Positions 15,915 through 22,015 of a stretch of 22,207 nucleotides of DNA are shown piece after piece. Position numbers and translations under genes: made by a program. Source of the stretch: JALSHZ01 sp964614535 (lineage in GTDB: Bacteria > Pseudomonadota > Gammaproteobacteria > UWMA-0217). The notes below the pieces were generated by a model that was not told the DNA's origin, ran no database searches, and saw only the letters and a program-made list of their open reading frames with translations. The DNA lies in contig CAZTOZ010000046.1 of assembly GCA_964614535.1 (NCBI GenBank), forward strand, positions 1-22,207. The letters run 5' to 3'. The number at the start of each line of letters is the position of its first letter. Position 1 is the first letter of the stretch.

Positions 15915-15941
15915 TTGGGAGAGCCGATCCGGCTCTCCCAA
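15915..15941 (-). terminator. Strong stem-loop between dsrC and dsrM (attenuator or mRNA stabilizer)
   Basis: TTGGGAGAGCCG (15915-15926) and CGGCTCTCCCAA (15930-15941) form a perfect 12-bp stem with a three-base loop, 16 bp past the dsrC stop. On the minus strand it is followed by TACAGATTCTTTTCC, a weak, late T-run. It could terminate part of the transcripts or protect the 3' end of a dsrAB-EFH-C message, giving more DsrC than DsrMK. Confidence 0.7.
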
Positions 15942-15957
15942 ATAGGTCGGTAGCGCG

Positions 15958-16293
15958 TTATACGCAACCAGTCGGCTTGGGCAGGCCGGCATACTTACAA
16001 GCCTGCTTCGCCGGGCCATACGGAAACAGCTCATAGAGGTATTTGCTGTTACCCTTGTCCTTACCCAGCTTCTTGCCAATCGCTTTTGTCAGCACCCGTA
16101 CCGCAGGCGCGATCTGGTACTCGTCGTAGTATTCCCGCAGGAAGTTGATGACTTCCCAGTGCGCATCGGTCAGCTCGGCCCCATCGAGACGCGCCATCTC
16201 CTTCGCAATGTCCTCGTCCCAGTCGTTCAGGTTGGCCAGGTAACCCTCTTCGTCTACTTCGTAGCTCTTACCATTCAGTTCGATTGCTGCCAT
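15958..16293 (-). CDS. dsrC: DsrC, sulfur-carrier protein
   Basis: A 111-residue cytoplasmic protein of the TusE/DsrC family with the full C-terminal arm PAKQACKYAGLPKPTGCV. Cys110 (CysA, penultimate) and Cys99 (CysB, eleven residues earlier) are both present, which marks true DsrC rather than a TusE-type or regulatory homologue lacking CysB. DsrC takes persulfide sulfur from DsrEFH, is oxidized by DsrAB, and its trisulfide or disulfide form is the substrate of DsrMK. GGAGA lies just upstream of the ATG. It is 31 bp after dsrH. Confidence 0.98.
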   Translation of the reverse strand: MAAIELNGKSYEVDEEGYLANLNDWDEDIAKEMARLDGAELTDAHWEVINFLREYYDEYQIAPAVRVLTKAIGKKLGKDKGNSKYLYELFPYGPAKQACKYAGLPKPTGCV

Positions 16294-16324
16294 TTTCTAT
16301 GTCTCCAATACTTGCTTGCTAAAC

Positions 16325-16633
16325 TTACAACCAGGACTGCGGAACATCGTATTCCGCCACCAGGTCAACAAAACCACCGTAATCGACGACGTCGATGCCT
16401 TCGATCACTTTGTCGCGCGAGATACCGCGGGCATCGAGATCAGGGCCAAGAACACTGATCTTGATGTCTTTCATGGCTTCCTTGAGCGCGCCACTGAATT
16501 TTCCGCCTTCCGCCGCCGCGACAACCCCGTCCTCGATCAGGATGAGGCCTGCGCCTGCCTTGGCCAGCCGCAGACAGCTGGTCAGGTTATTCCGCTCGTA
16601 GGGCGACTTGTTCACAATATGCAGTATTGCCAT
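16325..16633 (-). CDS. dsrH: DsrH, TusB-like subunit of the DsrEFH sulfurtransferase
   Basis: A 102-residue protein starting MAILHIVNKSPYERNNLTSC with Cys20, the conserved cysteine of DsrH/TusB. LRLAKAGAGLILIEDGVVAA follows and VPQSWL ends the chain. It forms the E2F2H2 hexamer with DsrE and DsrF in the cytoplasm and helps pass sulfur to DsrC. It begins 13 bp after dsrF. Length is as usual for the family. Confidence 0.96.
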   Translation of the reverse strand: MAILHIVNKSPYERNNLTSCLRLAKAGAGLILIEDGVVAAAEGGKFSGALKEAMKDIKISVLGPDLDARGISRDKVIEGIDVVDYGGFVDLVAEYDVPQSWL

Positions 16634-16646
16634 CTTTCAATCCCCC

Positions 16647-17054
16647 TTAGAAGCTGAGAATAACTTCTTGCTGATCCATGATCTCAGCAAGCTCTGCGGC
16701 ACTGACGACAATGATCGAGTCCTTTTCGGCCCAATCGTCGTCCTCATCTTCCCATTTCAGATCCATCAGATCGTCGACGGTCAGACCTCGCTCCTCGAGA
16801 GACTCCTTTTCCACATAGAGCTTGGTGATATCGTAGTCACCGAGCGCGGAGTAGGTCGGCGAGAAATTCTTCATGCCGATTCCGTCGGTGCTCTGCCCCT
16901 TGAGCAACTGGTATACACCGTCGTCGACGAACGCCATGCTCACATCCTGCTCGAACGCGGCACTGATCAGTACCACCTCGAGAGACTCGAGCGCATAGAT
17001 GGTGCCGTAAGGCGCTTTCCTGTTGAGGAAAAGAAACTTCTTCGTTGCAGACAT
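16647..17054 (-). CDS. dsrF: DsrF, TusC-like subunit of the DsrEFH sulfurtransferase
   Basis: A 135-residue DsrE/F-fold protein (KKFLFLNRKAPYGTIYALESLEVVLISAAF at the start, then FVDDGVYQLLKGQ). It contains no cysteine, so it is structural within the DsrEFH hexamer and cannot itself carry persulfide. A strongly acidic loop (KWEDEDDDWAEKD) precedes the last strand. It starts 8 bp after dsrE, indicating coupled translation. Confidence 0.96.
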   Translation of the reverse strand: MSATKKFLFLNRKAPYGTIYALESLEVVLISAAFEQDVSMAFVDDGVYQLLKGQSTDGIGMKNFSPTYSALGDYDITKLYVEKESLEERGLTVDDLMDLKWEDEDDDWAEKDSIIVVSAAELAEIMDQQEVILSF

Positions 17055-17062
17055 AACGCCCC

Positions 17063-17455
17063 CTAGTCACCAAAAACGATGGTTCGATCCGACTGGATAC
17101 CGCCTTCGATCAACTGCCCCAGCCCCGAGATTCGAAAGCCGGGGGCGATGTTGTCGGCATCCAGACCCTGCCGCTTGGCCTCGTCGGGATCCATGATGCC
17201 GCGACGCTGCGCCGCCGCGATACAGATCACCAGATCGATGCCGTGCTTTTCCGCGAGTTCGGTCCAGCCTTTCTGCAGATGACGATCGTCCTGCGGCGGC
17301 ACGGTCAAACGCGTGCCGTTATTGACGCCGTCGTGATAGAAGAACACACGATAGATCTCGTGACCCTTCTCCAACGCAGCCCTGACGAACTGCTGGGCCG
17401 TATCAGCCGCCTGGTGCTGATACGGACCCTCATTGACTTGAACTGTGAATTTCAT
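17063..17455 (-). CDS. dsrE: DsrE, TusD-like catalytic subunit of the DsrEFH sulfurtransferase
   Basis: A 130-residue protein with the DsrE fold. Cys78 in DLVICIAAAQRRGI is at the same position as the persulfide-carrying Cys78 known from Allochromatium vinosum DsrE. VFFYHDGVNNGTRL and SGLGQLIEGGIQSDRTIVFG are the other family blocks. It accepts sulfur from upstream carriers (TusA, rhodanese or DsrE2 type) and gives it to DsrC. It begins 36 bp after dsrB. Presence of DsrEFH is itself a marker of the oxidative direction of the Dsr pathway. Confidence 0.97.
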   Translation of the reverse strand: MKFTVQVNEGPYQHQAADTAQQFVRAALEKGHEIYRVFFYHDGVNNGTRLTVPPQDDRHLQKGWTELAEKHGIDLVICIAAAQRRGIMDPDEAKRQGLDADNIAPGFRISGLGQLIEGGIQSDRTIVFGD

Positions 17456-17491
17456 AAAGGTTTCCTTTACAAAAGCTCCGGATCAGACGAC

Positions 17492-18571
17492 TCAGAAGCG
17501 GATATGCGCCGAAGAGTTGAGGCTCGCACGCGCGCCACGCCAGTTGTCGATATGGAACTTGGTGAAAGGCAGCCCGGTCAGTTCAAAGAAACGCGGCCAA
17601 CCGATGCGCTCGATCCACTCGTTGATACGCTCCCAATCCTTCGCATCCTCTTTGTAGCACTTGAGAATGCGCTTGACGATGGCCGTCGCCTCGGGCCAAC
17701 GCGGCGGATTGTTGGGAATGCCGGCAGCCACCAGTTTCTGGAACGTCGGCTTGCCACGAGCATTGGAGTGATTGCCGCCCACCCAGATGGCCAGCTTGGA
17801 GTGCTCGGCGTCGTTGATCTGCATCGGCGGGCACGGCGGGAAGCAGGCACCGCAGCAGACGCACTTACGCTCGTCGACTTCGAGAGAAGGCTTGCCATTG
17901 ACCAGCGCGGGGCGAATCGCCGCCACCGGGCAACGCGCCACGACGGAGGGACGCTCACAGACGTTCGCGACGAGATCGTGATTGATCTTCGGCGGCTTGG
18001 TGTGCTGAACGTTGATTGCGATGTCGCCCTGACCACCACAGTTGATCTGACAGCAGGAGGTGGTGATGTGGACACGGTTCGGCATGTTCCACGAGGTGAA
18101 CTCGTCGATCAGCTCGTCCATCATCGACTTCACGACGCCCGAGGCGTCGGTGCCCGGAATATCGCAATGCAGCCAACCCTGGGTGTGGGACAGGGTGGTG
18201 ACCGAGTTACGGGTACCACCAACGATGAAGCCGGCGTCGGTGATCGCCTTGATCAGCGGCTGAACCTTCGCTTCGTCAGTGACAATGAACTCCAGGTTGG
18301 AACGCAGCGTGAACCGGATATAGCCGTCGGCATACTCGTCGGCGATGTCACAGAGCTTGCGAATGGTAAATACATCGAGAATACGCTGTGTTGCCGCCTT
18401 GACGGTCCAGACCTTCTGACCATCCTTGGAAACATGGAGCAGAACGCCCGGCTGAGGATCCTCATGGTAAGCCCAGTTACCATAGTTCCTGCGCATCGCC
18501 GGATGCATGTACTGAAACCCTTCAGGACAACCTGATTCAATAGGGGGACGTGGTGCAGCAGCTTCTGACAT
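17492..18571 (-). CDS. dsrB: Dissimilatory sulfite reductase (oxidative type) beta subunit DsrB
   Basis: A 359-residue subunit. The sirohaem/[4Fe-4S] cysteine region is ITTSCCQINCGGQ (Cys173, Cys174, Cys178), and the inserted ferredoxin domain is CPVAAIRPALVNG...CVCCGACFPPC (Cys214, Cys237, Cys240, Cys243, with further cysteines at 239 and 247). With DsrA it forms the cytoplasmic alpha2beta2 enzyme that oxidizes DsrC-bound sulfur to sulfite. The frame is open back to a TTG at 18577, but the ATG at 18571 has GGGAG six bases upstream, so I prefer it. An 89-bp gap with a GC-rich stem-loop separates it from dsrA. Confidence 0.97.
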   Translation of the reverse strand: MSEAAAPRPPIESGCPEGFQYMHPAMRRNYGNWAYHEDPQPGVLLHVSKDGQKVWTVKAATQRILDVFTIRKLCDIADEYADGYIRFTLRSNLEFIVTDEAKVQPLIKAITDAGFIVGGTRNSVTTLSHTQGWLHCDIPGTDASGVVKSMMDELIDEFTSWNMPNRVHITTSCCQINCGGQGDIAINVQHTKPPKINHDLVANVCERPSVVARCPVAAIRPALVNGKPSLEVDERKCVCCGACFPPCPPMQINDAEHSKLAIWVGGNHSNARGKPTFQKLVAAGIPNNPPRWPEATAIVKRILKCYKEDAKDWERINEWIERIGWPRFFELTGLPFTKFHIDNWRGARASLNSSAHIRF

Positions 18572-18613
18572 AGCCAACTCCCATCAATTCTAGAAATTAA
18601 ACGAAAACTTGCA

Positions 18614-18638
18614 TCCGGGGCCCCGATCGGACCCCGGA
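18614..18638 (-). other. GC-rich stem-loop between dsrA and dsrB
   Basis: TCCGGGG (18614-18620) and CCCCGGA (18632-18638) pair exactly, and three more pairs including one G-U extend the stem on the minus-strand RNA to about 10 bp around a five-base loop. No U-run follows, so termination is unlikely. AGCCT/AGGCT (18642-18655) gives a second small hairpin beside it. Possible RNA processing or stability element. Confidence 0.5.
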
Positions 18639-18660
18639 CCCAGCCTGATTAGGCTCAGAC

Positions 18661-19914
18661 TTAACCAGCGGCTTCCTCAGCCTTGCGCTCGAACCACTTC
18701 TCGGCCTCGGCATCCCACTCGTCCATACGGACATAGGAGCTTTGACGCGGATTGTTGACCATATTGGGATCAACATCGACACCGATGCCCTCGAGGAAGT
18801 TCACCAGACCGATACGCTCGATCATCTCACCGCAACGCTCGTGCTCGAGCCCGTTCTCGGCCCAGAAGTCGATCACCTCTTCGGCCAGTTCCACCAGACT
18901 CTCGAAATCCTCTTCAGTCTCGAGCTTCTTGAACGGAATGATGACGGTACCCATCAGATCACCGATCTTCAGCGTCCGCTTACCACCGATGCAGATGGTC
19001 GCGCCACGGTCATCCCCCGGAGAGAGCGCCTTGGGCATGACGTTCAGGCAGTGCATGCAGCGCACACAGTTGCGGTTGTCGACCGCCAGGGTGTCGTCGT
19101 CGTTGATCGACAGCGCGTTGGTCGGGCAGCGCGTGATGACATTGTCGATGAGGTACTGACGCCCCTTGGTCTTGAGGTACTCCTTGAAGGCATCCTGATC
19201 GACCTTCATGTCGTCACGCCAAGTACCGATGACCGAGAAGTCGGAACGCTCGATCGAGTTCTGGCAGTCGTTCGGGCAACCGGAGATCTTGAACTTGAAC
19301 TTGTAGGGCAGCGCCGGACGATGGACGTCGTCGGTGAAGTTGTTCTGCAACGTGCGATGAATCCGCTGCTCGTCGATGCAGGACTGCTCGCAACGGGCGG
19401 CGCCCACACAGGACATGCCGGTACGGACGTCGGGGCCCGCGCCACCGAGATCCCAACCGTAGTCGTTGATCTCATCGAAAAAGGTCTGCGTGTTCTCGGT
19501 GTCGGCACCGATGAACATGATGTTGCCAGTCTGCCCGTGAAAGGTGATCAGGCCGGAACCATACTTCTCCCAGCTGTCGCTCAACTGACGCAGCATATCG
19601 GTGGTGTAGTAGTTCCCCGGTGGCGGCTGCACCCGCAGCGTGTGGAACTCCTTGGATGCGACGAACTTGTGCTCAACCTCGGAGAACCGGGGGATGATGC
19701 CAGCGCCGTAGCCAAATACACTGACCGTTCCACCCTTCCAGTACCCCTTCCGGGTCTCATACGAGTGCTCGAGCTGCCCCAGCAGCGAATTGGCCACCTC
19801 ACGGATACGCTCTTCGGGATGATTGTCCCGCAGACGCTTGAAACCAGAAATAAAGCTGGGCCACGGTCCGTTTTCCAGCTCATCAAGCATTGGAGTCTCA
19901 AAATGCTCTGCCAT
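18661..19914 (-). CDS. dsrA: Dissimilatory sulfite reductase (oxidative type) alpha subunit DsrA
   Basis: A 417-residue subunit. Cys169 and Cys175 (MSCVGAARCEQSC) with Cys213 and Cys217 (ISGCPNDC) ligate the siroheme-linked [4Fe-4S] cluster. The ferredoxin insertion has Cys263, Cys283, Cys286 and Cys289 (CPTNAL, then CVRCMHC). FGYGAGIIPRF (67-77) and HTLRVQPPPGNYYTTDMLRQ are typical of DsrA. The association with dsrEFH, dsrL and dsrR shows the reverse, sulfur-oxidizing type. AGGAG lies 9 bases before the ATG at 19914. It is the first gene of the operon, behind a 290-bp regulatory region. Confidence 0.98.
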   Translation of the reverse strand: MAEHFETPMLDELENGPWPSFISGFKRLRDNHPEERIREVANSLLGQLEHSYETRKGYWKGGTVSVFGYGAGIIPRFSEVEHKFVASKEFHTLRVQPPPGNYYTTDMLRQLSDSWEKYGSGLITFHGQTGNIMFIGADTENTQTFFDEINDYGWDLGGAGPDVRTGMSCVGAARCEQSCIDEQRIHRTLQNNFTDDVHRPALPYKFKFKISGCPNDCQNSIERSDFSVIGTWRDDMKVDQDAFKEYLKTKGRQYLIDNVITRCPTNALSINDDDTLAVDNRNCVRCMHCLNVMPKALSPGDDRGATICIGGKRTLKIGDLMGTVIIPFKKLETEEDFESLVELAEEVIDFWAENGLEHERCGEMIERIGLVNFLEGIGVDVDPNMVNNPRQSSYVRMDEWDAEAEKWFERKAEEAAG

Positions 19915-20037
19915 GCCTCTCTCCTCACCTATTGGGAATCTGTTGCCTCGCTCGAACCTTCAACAAAGGCTCTCGCCATTCCGAAAACCAAGCCGGACCC
20001 CACACAAGAGGGGCCATGGGCCTACTGATGGGTGGCA

Positions 20038-20066
20038 AGTCTAGGTTGTGCCCCCAGACTCAACAA
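20038..20066 (-). promoter_or_regulatory. Weak sigma70-like promoter candidate for dsrA
   Basis: TTGTTG (20061-20066) and TAGACT (20038-20043) on the minus strand are 17 bases apart. Matches to consensus are only 3 of 6 and 4 of 6, so it would probably need an activator. Placement would give a 5' leader of roughly 110-120 bases before dsrA. Confidence 0.3.
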
Positions 20067-20098
20067 CCCCCTTCTTGGGGTGCCCCCATTACACCCCC
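20051..20098 (-). other. Four G5 tracts, possible G-quadruplex, upstream of dsrA
   Basis: Five-cytosine runs on the plus strand at 20051-20055, 20067-20071, 20083-20087 and 20094-20098 are G5 runs on the dsrA coding strand, with loops of 11, 11 and 6 bases. A further four-base run begins at 20104. The pattern allows a G-quadruplex in DNA or in a leader RNA, or tandem binding sites. Confidence 0.4.
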
Positions 20099-20100
20099 AC

Positions 20101-20116
20101 TATCCCCATGGGGATA
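20101..20116. promoter_or_regulatory. Perfect 16-bp palindrome, possible operator
   Basis: TATCCCCATGGGGATA is its own reverse complement. It lies 187 bp before the dsrA start and about 35 bp upstream of the -35 candidate, next to an AT-rich segment. The symmetry suits a dimeric regulator. The regulator is not identifiable from this site. Confidence 0.5.
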
Positions 20117-20205
20117 TATGCGGCGATAAGATTTATTTATGAATGGCGGCACACCCATACAGGCAAAGATTGTACGCCCCCAGCCCACGCCCCGGCGAAA
20201 TCACC

Positions 20206-20232
20206 CAATAAAAAGGGGCCCTATGGCCCCTT
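20206..20232 (-). terminator. Rho-independent terminator after dsrE2
   Basis: On the minus strand AAGGGGCC, loop ATAG, GGCCCCTT (20213-20232) makes an 8-bp GC-rich stem followed directly by TTTATT (down to about 20206). It lies 42 bp past the dsrE2 stop and separates the rhodanese-dsrE2 unit from the dsrA promoter region. Confidence 0.88.
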
Positions 20233-20274
20233 CTTCGCCTGGCCGCCGTTCACCGAACGGCTCCGACCCGGATA

Positions 20275-20745
20275 TCAGATGTACAGACAGATGTCAGCGT
20301 CACCGGCAAACTCGAAGAAGGCCGCCGCGCCCGCATATTCGACATCGGAGATGAACTCGGAAGTATCCATCTCGAACAGGTCGACCGTCATCTGACAGGC
20401 CACCATCTTGACCTCCGCCTCGAGACAGAGATCGCGCAACTCGGTCAGATCGGCCACCCCCTTGGAAGCCATCTTCTTCTTCATCATCGTGGTCATCATC
20501 GACTGCATGCCCGGCAGGGCCTGAACGAGCACCGGCACCGGCATCGGCATCGGCATGCCCGGATTGCCCAGCGGCGAGACCTTGAGATCCAGCTTCTTCT
20601 TCAGCAGCTGAAGGCCATAGAAAGTAAAGAAGATCTCGGTTTCATAACCCAGCGCCGCTGCGGTGGACGACAGGATGAACGGGGGATATGCCCAGTCCAG
20701 CGTGCCCTTGGTTGCGATAATCGCCAGCTTCTTTTCGTCAGACAT
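20275..20745 (-). CDS. dsrE2: DsrE2-type sulfurtransferase (DsrE/F/H-like family)
   Basis: A 156-residue protein of the DsrE_2 family: KKLAIIATKGTLDWAYPPFILSS at the start, a Met/Pro-rich loop (GMPMPMPVPVLVQALPGMQSMM, about 63-84) and KMVACQMTVDLFEM with Cys117, the likely conserved sulfur-carrying cysteine. Cys107 and Cys153 are also present. In Allochromatium vinosum the linked genes rhd, tusA and dsrE2 are known to handle sulfur transfer toward DsrEFH. Here it follows a rhodanese by 59 bp with no tusA. AGAGGTAG precedes the ATG. It may be membrane-associated; I see no clear membrane helix. Gene is terminated by a strong hairpin. Confidence 0.88.
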   Translation of the reverse strand: MSDEKKLAIIATKGTLDWAYPPFILSSTAAALGYETEIFFTFYGLQLLKKKLDLKVSPLGNPGMPMPMPVPVLVQALPGMQSMMTTMMKKKMASKGVADLTELRDLCLEAEVKMVACQMTVDLFEMDTSEFISDVEYAGAAAFFEFAGDADICLYI

Positions 20746-20804
20746 AAGAATCTACCTCTTTGGATTTTGGTTACGAAGCACACCCGCCGCCACGCCGGGA
20801 GCGC

Positions 20805-21146
20805 CTATCCGGCCATCTTGCTCGATTCTGGGGACGCGATTGGCAATCCCGCGGAGGCCCAGCCGATGATCCCGCCCCGAAGGTTATACGCTTCTATGCC
20901 CTGTTGCGCCAGAAACATGCAAACCTGCGCCGAGCGGGCGCCGCTGCGGCAATAGATTACCAGCTTTTCGCCCTCATCCAACTCGATGGGGGTCATCGGG
21001 ATCAGATGCATCGGCACGAACTCATACCCCTCGATCACTCCCTGGGCAACCTCGGCAGGTGTTCGCACATCGATCAACTTGACCTTTTCACCCTCTTTCA
21101 ACCACCGACTGAGTGTCGGCGCATCGACTTCCTGGATTCCGTACAT
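20805..21146 (-). CDS. Single-domain rhodanese-like sulfurtransferase, partner of dsrE2
   Basis: A 113-residue cytoplasmic rhodanese: KLIDVRTPAEVAQGVIEG (23-40), the active-site loop IYCRSGARS with catalytic Cys66, and LRGGIIGWASAGLPI at the C-terminus. Cys76 is nearby. Length is that of Rhd/GlpE-type single-domain enzymes. It would load sulfane sulfur (from thiosulfate, polysulfide or glutathione persulfide) and pass it to DsrE2 and DsrEFH. First gene of a two-gene unit, divergent from soxX. The ribosome site before the ATG (AGGG) is weak. Distinct from the longer rhodanese at 4598. Confidence 0.92.
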   Translation of the reverse strand: MYGIQEVDAPTLSRWLKEGEKVKLIDVRTPAEVAQGVIEGYEFVPMHLIPMTPIELDEGEKLVIYCRSGARSAQVCMFLAQQGIEAYNLRGGIIGWASAGLPIASPESSKMAG

Positions 21147-21458
21147 TGAACGACCCTAGCTTTGTTGTTTGGAACGCCCCGGCAAACGCCACCAACGACG
21201 AAAGCAGCGCTTTTTCTGCACGCCCATACAAAAATCAGCCGCCTGACGCGACTGATTCTGGCGATGCACCCCGCGCAAGCGCGAGCCCTTTGACCGGAGC
21301 ACATTTTAGTAATTCAGGACACGCTAATATACAGGAGAGGAGCGAAAGCTTCCATTCGCCCATCGGCACGGAACAATGGCCGGGGACACCCGGCCGCCAT
21401 GACACCCCCCCCAAACGCGCGGCACACCACAGCGCCCACCACCTCATTAGAATGCATT

Positions 21459-21472
21459 AATATTAGTATATT
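21459..21472. promoter_or_regulatory. AT-rich inverted repeat upstream of the sox promoter
   Basis: AATAT-TAGT-ATATT is an imperfect operator-like dyad, sitting within a longer AT-rich patch (21446-21482) that also repeats ATTAG at 21446 and 21462. It ends 25 bp before the -35 box, a typical activator position. The window is otherwise GC-rich, so the AT bias stands out. Confidence 0.4.
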
Positions 21473-21497
21473 CAGTATTTTAGCAGCGGCAATCGCT

Positions 21498-21525
21498 TTG
21501 CCACATCTCTCGATTGCCGTATGAT
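21498..21525 (+). promoter_or_regulatory. Sigma70-type promoter for soxXY
   Basis: TTGCCA (21498-21503) and TATGAT (21520-21525), each matching consensus at 5 of 6 positions, are 16 bases apart. Transcription would start near 21532, giving an 80-base leader before soxX. Confidence 0.65.
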
Positions 21526-21546
21526 AGCCAACGTCCTTACATGGGT

Positions 21547-21568
21547 ATCCCGACGGCAGAATCGGGAT
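21547..21568 (+). other. Stem-loop in the soxX leader
   Basis: ATCCCGA (21547-21553) and TCGGGAT (21562-21568) form a 7-bp stem with an 8-base loop, inside the predicted 5' leader and about 30 bp before the ribosome site. It could stabilize the mRNA; chance is not excluded. Confidence 0.4.
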
Positions 21569-21612
21569 TCACATGCCACCACCCATAACCCTACCAACTA
21601 GGAGAGTAATCC

Positions 21613-21987
21613 ATGCATATCGCATTGAAGACTGTGGTGACCGCAGCCTCCGGCATCCTGATCATGGGGGCCATGCTGACCACCCCCACGACAGTACAGG
21701 CGGGAGACGATGCATCGGTCATCGAGGAAGGCAAAAAGATCGCCTTCGACCGAAAGAAAGGCAACTGCCTTGCCTGCCACATCATGGCCGGCGGCGACCA
21801 GGCGGGCAACATCGGCCCTCCACTGATTGCCATGAAGGCGCGCTTTCCCGACAAAGCGGCACTGAGGGAGCAGATCTCCGATGCCCGCATCAAGAACCCG
21901 AACACCATCATGATTCCGTTCGGCCCGCATGGGGTGCTCACCCCCGAAGAAATCGACAAAGTCACCGAGTTCGTCTACTCGCTGTAA
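21613..21987 (+). CDS. soxX: SoxX, monoheme cytochrome c subunit of SoxAX
   Basis: A 124-residue periplasmic cytochrome. The signal peptide covers residues 1-30, with cleavage expected after VQA. The heme motif CLACH is at 52-56 (His56 proximal ligand), and Met100 in NTIMIPFG is the likely distal ligand. IGPPLIAMKARFPDKAALREQI and LTPEEIDKVTEFVYSL are SoxX-typical. With SoxA it attaches thiosulfate oxidatively to SoxY. AGGAG lies 10 bases before the ATG. soxY follows after 28 bp, as in soxXYZA(K)B-type operons. Confidence 0.93.
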   Translation: MHIALKTVVTAASGILIMGAMLTTPTTVQAGDDASVIEEGKKIAFDRKKGNCLACHIMAGGDQAGNIGPPLIAMKARFPDKAALREQISDARIKNPNTIMIPFGPHGVLTPEEIDKVTEFVYSL

Positions 21988-22015
21988 CACCACCAGATTC
22001 CGAGGATACAAGACA

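Larger units (their letters stand above)
19915..20205 (-). promoter_or_regulatory. dsr operon upstream region
   Basis: No gene is visible here between the dsrE2 terminator and the dsrA start. On the minus strand it holds, in order toward dsrA, an AT-rich patch (20116-20145), a 16-bp palindrome, four G5 tracts, a weak promoter candidate, and a purine-rich ribosome site. The main dsr promoter should lie in this stretch. Confidence 0.7.
21147..21612. other. 466-bp divergent intergenic region between rhodanese and soxX
   Basis: I find no gene here. It holds an AT-rich element, a good plus-strand promoter and a leader hairpin (listed separately), and a GC-rich hairpin at 21378-21395 (GGCCGGG, loop GACA, CCCGGCC) with no T-run. 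No convincing minus-strand promoter for the rhodanese could be picked by eye. C-runs occur around 21404-21413. Confidence 0.7.

Noticed and set aside
15105..16317. The 12-mer CAATACTTGCTT repeated at 15105 and 16306
   Set aside because: Shared 12-mers are expected by chance in 22 kb, and the two copies have no common placement relative to start codons beyond being intergenic.
18742..20028. 428-codon plus-strand open frame
   Set aside because: Antisense to dsrA and extending into its upstream region; no domain recognisable.
20530..20565. Short tandem repeat of GGCATC-like units
   Set aside because: It is codon repetition for the Met/Pro-rich loop inside dsrE2, a normal feature of that family, not an independent repeat element.
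21147..21612. Possible small RNA or tRNA in the rhodanese-soxX gap
   Set aside because: No cloverleaf, no T-loop consensus and no terminator with a U-run; only short hairpins are seen.
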